From: Nitrogeniibacter sp041600915
Lineage (GTDB): Bacteria > Pseudomonadota > Gammaproteobacteria > Burkholderiales > Rhodocyclaceae
Direction of reading: 5' to 3'
Length of the DNA: 15,885 nucleotides
NCBI GenBank assembly: GCA_041600915.1
Contig: JBFIJC010000056.1
Location: 1-15,885 of the forward strand
Within the stretch, counting starts at the first letter, position 1. Each line of letters begins with the position of its first letter. The notes below the pieces were generated by a model, which was given only the letters and a program-made list of their open reading frames with translations, was not told where the DNA came from and did not search any database. Below, piece after piece: positions 14,457 through 15,885 of the stretch. A program made the position numbers and the translations under genes.

Positions 14457-14493
14457 GGCGTCGCCGTGCGCCTCGCTGGCGTGCGGCGACGCC
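14457..14493 (+). terminator. Long hairpin after the PEP-CTERM gene, probable terminator
   Basis: A 16-bp stem (14457-14472 with 14478-14493), ten perfect outer pairs (GGCGTCGCCG/CGGCGACGCC), two G-T wobbles and four inner pairs, with a 5-nt loop. It begins 5 nt after the stop codon at 14451. Only short T runs follow (CTTCTT), so termination may be less efficient than at the ftsH terminator, but the position and strength suggest a 3' end. Confidence 0.6.
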
Positions 14494-14567
14494 TGCTTCT
14501 TGGCGGGAGAATCGGAAGGTTTTGATTTTTCTTGGGTTTTTGTGCGCCGCAGCGAAACGAGAATGGT

Positions 14568-14597
14568 TTGCATCGGGCGGAAGCCTGCCCGTAGAAT
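14568..14597 (+). promoter_or_regulatory. Possible promoter of the cytochrome pair
   Basis: TTGCAT (14568-14573) and TAGAAT (14592-14597) with an 18-nt spacer. The -10 matches 5 of 6, the -35 is weak. Within the spacer is a 5-bp inverted repeat (CGGGC/GCCCG, 14574-14578 and 14587-14591). The start would fall near 14604, 39 nt before the first cytochrome ATG. Confidence 0.4.
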
Positions 14598-14642
14598 CAG
14601 TGCGTCGTTTCCGCACACCCCCAACCCAACAGAGGAGTCTCC

Positions 14643-14963
14643 ATGAAGGGACGACGTCTCATTATTGCGACTGCCATGGTCGCTGCCTGTGTCCCCGCAT
14701 GGGCTGTAGAAGGTAACGCCGACGCCGCAAAAGATAAAATATCCATGTGCGTCGGATGTCACGGTATCCCCGGATACCGGACAGCATTTCCCTCGGTGTA
14801 TCACGTGCCCAAGCTGGGCGGTCAGCATCCGGCCTATATTGTTCAGGCGCTTCAGGCCTACAAGAACGGCGATCGGAGTCATCCGTCCATGCAGGCCATT
14901 GCGGTCAGTCTGAGCGAACAGGACATGGCCGATCTGGCTGCGTATTACGGAGGGGCGAAATGA
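14643..14963 (+). CDS. Mono-haem c-type cytochrome (c553/c4-type), first of pair
   Basis: 106-residue periplasmic electron carrier. A Sec signal peptide (1-21, ending PAWA) precedes one haem-binding CVGCH (Cys36, Cys39, His40), then GIPGYRTAFP and a KLGGQHPAYIVQAL segment typical of c553/c4-type cytochromes. Met83 in HPSMQAIA is the probable distal axial ligand. The ATG has GAGGAG 5 nt upstream. The stop overlaps the next start as ATGA, so translation of the two cytochromes is coupled. The partner oxidase or dehydrogenase is not in the window. Confidence 0.93.
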   Translation: MKGRRLIIATAMVAACVPAWAVEGNADAAKDKISMCVGCHGIPGYRTAFPSVYHVPKLGGQHPAYIVQALQAYKNGDRSHPSMQAIAVSLSEQDMADLAAYYGGAK

Positions 14964-15286
14964 AGACCAAACGATTGCTGATTGCGGGCTGTCTGGCGGC
15001 CTTCATCATGCCGATGTCGGCGCTGGCCGGTAATGTGGCCGCAGGCAAGGAAAAGTCGGCCGTGTGTGCGGCCTGTCATGGCCAGACCGGGCAGAGCGTG
15101 TCGCCGGACTTCCCCAATCTGGGGGGGCAGCACGCCGACTATCTTTACCGGGCGCTGCTCGACTACAAAGCCGGGTATCGCAAAAACCCGATCATGGCGG
15201 CGCAGGTTGAAACCCTGAGCAGAACCGACATGGAAGATATCTCGGCCTACTTTGCCGCGCAGACGGGACTGACCGTCAAACGCTGA
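14960..15286 (+). CDS. Mono-haem c-type cytochrome (c553/c4-type), second of pair
   Basis: 108 residues with a Sec signal peptide (1-23, ending SALA), the haem motif CAACH (Cys36, Cys39, His40), FPNLGGQHADYLYRAL and the probable axial Met79 in NPIMAAQ. It aligns along its length with the preceding cytochrome (same haem position, same GGQH-Y-AL-YK spacing), so the pair is a tandem duplication. It begins in the ATGA overlap, with GGAGG about 6 nt before the ATG. Together the two resemble the halves of a di-haem cytochrome c4, but as separate polypeptides. Confidence 0.93.
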   Translation: MKTKRLLIAGCLAAFIMPMSALAGNVAAGKEKSAVCAACHGQTGQSVSPDFPNLGGQHADYLYRALLDYKAGYRKNPIMAAQVETLSRTDMEDISAYFAAQTGLTVKR

Positions 15287-15305
15287 CGTCCTGTATTGAG
15301 CGATC

Positions 15306-15336
15306 CGCCGGTCGTCGCCCTCAGGCGAGGCCGGCG
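15306..15336 (+). terminator. Imperfect hairpin between convergent genes, possible terminator
   Basis: CGCCGG (15306-15311) pairs with CCGGCG (15331-15336), and TCGCC with GGCGA inside, with a small internal bulge and a CTCA loop. It begins 20 nt after the second cytochrome's stop and overlaps the last codons of the convergent DUF1841 gene. Only TTT (15339-15341) follows, so it is a weak candidate. Confidence 0.3.
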
Positions 15337-15752
15337 CGTTTGCGTACGGACTCGACGTAGGCTGCGCCATCGGGCGGCTGTCGGTCGCGCTGAGCCTTCC
15401 AGATGACTTCACCAAGACACTCGAGCACCTCGTGCAAGGCCTCGTGCCGGTCGCCCTTGCGCAGTTGAAGCTGCGCGAAGGCCGGCTTGAGTCCGGGCGG
15501 CTGGTTGATCGAGAGCTGTTCTTCGATAGCCAGATGCAGTGACAGGTGCAAAAACGGATTCACCTGGCCGTCTTCCGGCGAGAAGTCATGATCGATGGCG
15601 TCCGGATCTTCCAGCAAGGGCTGGTATTCCGGGTGCAGCTGGACAATATCCACCACCATGGATTCGAGCGGCGTGAGGATGTTGCCATCGCGTTGCTTGC
15701 GCCAGGCCTCGATGAAGAACTGTCTGGCCTGGTCGCGGCTTGGATCAAACAT
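15321..15752 (-). CDS. DUF1841 family protein
   Basis: 143-residue soluble protein starting MFDPSRDQARQFF, with LESMVVDIVQLHPEYQPLLE and a His-rich NPFLHLSLHLAIEEQ segment, the pattern of the proteobacterial DUF1841 family. Function is unknown. The ATG at 15750-15752 lies inside the end of nth (8-nt overlap), so the two are co-transcribed and probably translationally coupled; residues encoded further upstream in this frame belong to nth territory and were rejected. The nth-DUF1841 arrangement recurs in betaproteobacteria, which hints at a role near DNA repair without showing one. It is convergent with the cytochrome pair. Confidence 0.87.
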   Translation of the reverse strand: MFDPSRDQARQFFIEAWRKQRDGNILTPLESMVVDIVQLHPEYQPLLEDPDAIDHDFSPEDGQVNPFLHLSLHLAIEEQLSINQPPGLKPAFAQLQLRKGDRHEALHEVLECLGEVIWKAQRDRQPPDGAAYVESVRKRAGLA

Positions 15753-15885
15753 GGCTGGGGATTCCGGGCGGTGGGAGATCGGTCTTGTCGCGCGAGTTGC
15801 ACAGGTCGCGCACCAGGCAGCGATCGCAAGCGGGTTTGCGGGCGGTGCATACATAGCGCCCGTGCAATATCAACCAGTGGTGCGC
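15745..15885 (-). CDS. nth: Endonuclease III, C-terminal end only (window edge)
   Basis: Forty-six codons plus stop of the base-excision-repair DNA glycosylase/AP lyase, entering from the right edge. Translation in the frame that begins exactly at 15885 reads AHHWLILHGRYVC and continues into the complete 4Fe-4S ligand motif C-x6-C-x2-C-x5-C (CTARKPACDRCLVRDLC), then a short tail ending PGIPSHV. The rest of the gene, with the helix-hairpin-helix and catalytic Lys/Asp, lies outside the window. The stop overlaps the DUF1841 start by 8 nt. Confidence 0.95.
   Translation of the reverse strand, partial: AHHWLILHGRYVCTARKPACDRCLVRDLCNSRDKTDLPPPGIPSHV

Noticed and set aside
13630..14616. A 328-codon minus-strand open frame opposite the PEP-CTERM esterase
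   Set aside because: The plus-strand gene has a signal peptide, complete SGNH blocks and a PEP-CTERM; the opposite frame is Arg/His-rich and featureless.
15753..15854. A 34-residue N-terminal extension of DUF1841
   Set aside because: These bases encode the iron-sulfur end of nth in another frame, and the DUF1841 family begins at MFDPSRDQ.

Overview
The window is a gene-dense, GC-rich stretch of a bacterial chromosome, most likely from a betaproteobacterium of the Rhodocyclales type (Azoarcus/Thauera/Zoogloea relatives). The basis for this is the carB-greA and yhbY<>rlmE-ftsH neighbourhood, a PEP-CTERM (exosortase-sorted) exported protein, paired small c-type cytochromes, and an nth-DUF1841 pair. 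The placement is inference from gene content and protein style; no database search was possible. Almost all long open frames opposite the genes listed here are codon-bias shadows.

Region 1 (1-7132) is housekeeping. It holds the 3' 94% of carB (carbamoyl phosphate synthase large subunit), then greA 4 nt later and a four-helix DUF4149 membrane protein 8 nt after that. yhbY (CRM-domain ribosome-associated protein with a long basic tail) is convergent and overlaps the end of the DUF4149 gene. rlmE (23S rRNA 2'-O-methyltransferase) is divergent from yhbY and is followed by ftsH (membrane AAA+ zinc protease, TTG start), which ends at a textbook intrinsic terminator. The folP-glmM genes that commonly follow ftsH are absent here.

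Region 2 (7175-8956) is a family M61 metallopeptidase with a C-terminal PDZ domain. It is tail-to-tail with the next operon, with 6 nt between stop codons.

Region 3 (8963-13419, minus strand) is the most interesting part. A near-consensus sigma-70 promoter with a near-perfect 22-bp palindrome at its predicted start drives four closely spaced genes. In order these are a MoxR-type AAA+ ATPase, a 77-residue two-helix membrane protein, a 662-residue single-pass protein with a cytoplasmic N-terminal TIR domain and a large predicted periplasmic part (two Ig-like modules on Pro/Ala-rich linkers plus an unidentified C-terminal domain), and a CoxE-like VWA protein. MoxR and CoxE-type VWA proteins usually work as a pair and are usually adjacent; here a TIR receptor-like protein sits between them. 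This suggests an envelope-sensing or conflict system wired into a MoxR/VWA chaperone module. That function is a hypothesis.

Region 4 (13420-15885) holds a divergent secreted SGNH/GDSL esterase with a PEP-CTERM anchor, followed by a strong hairpin. Two translationally coupled mono-haem cytochromes of the c553/c4 type come next. They are convergent with DUF1841 and the 3' end of nth (endonuclease III, complete 4Fe-4S cysteine motif), which overlap each other by 8 nt and run off the right edge. No gap without a gene exceeds 300 bases, and no rRNA, tRNA, CRISPR array or insertion sequence was seen.
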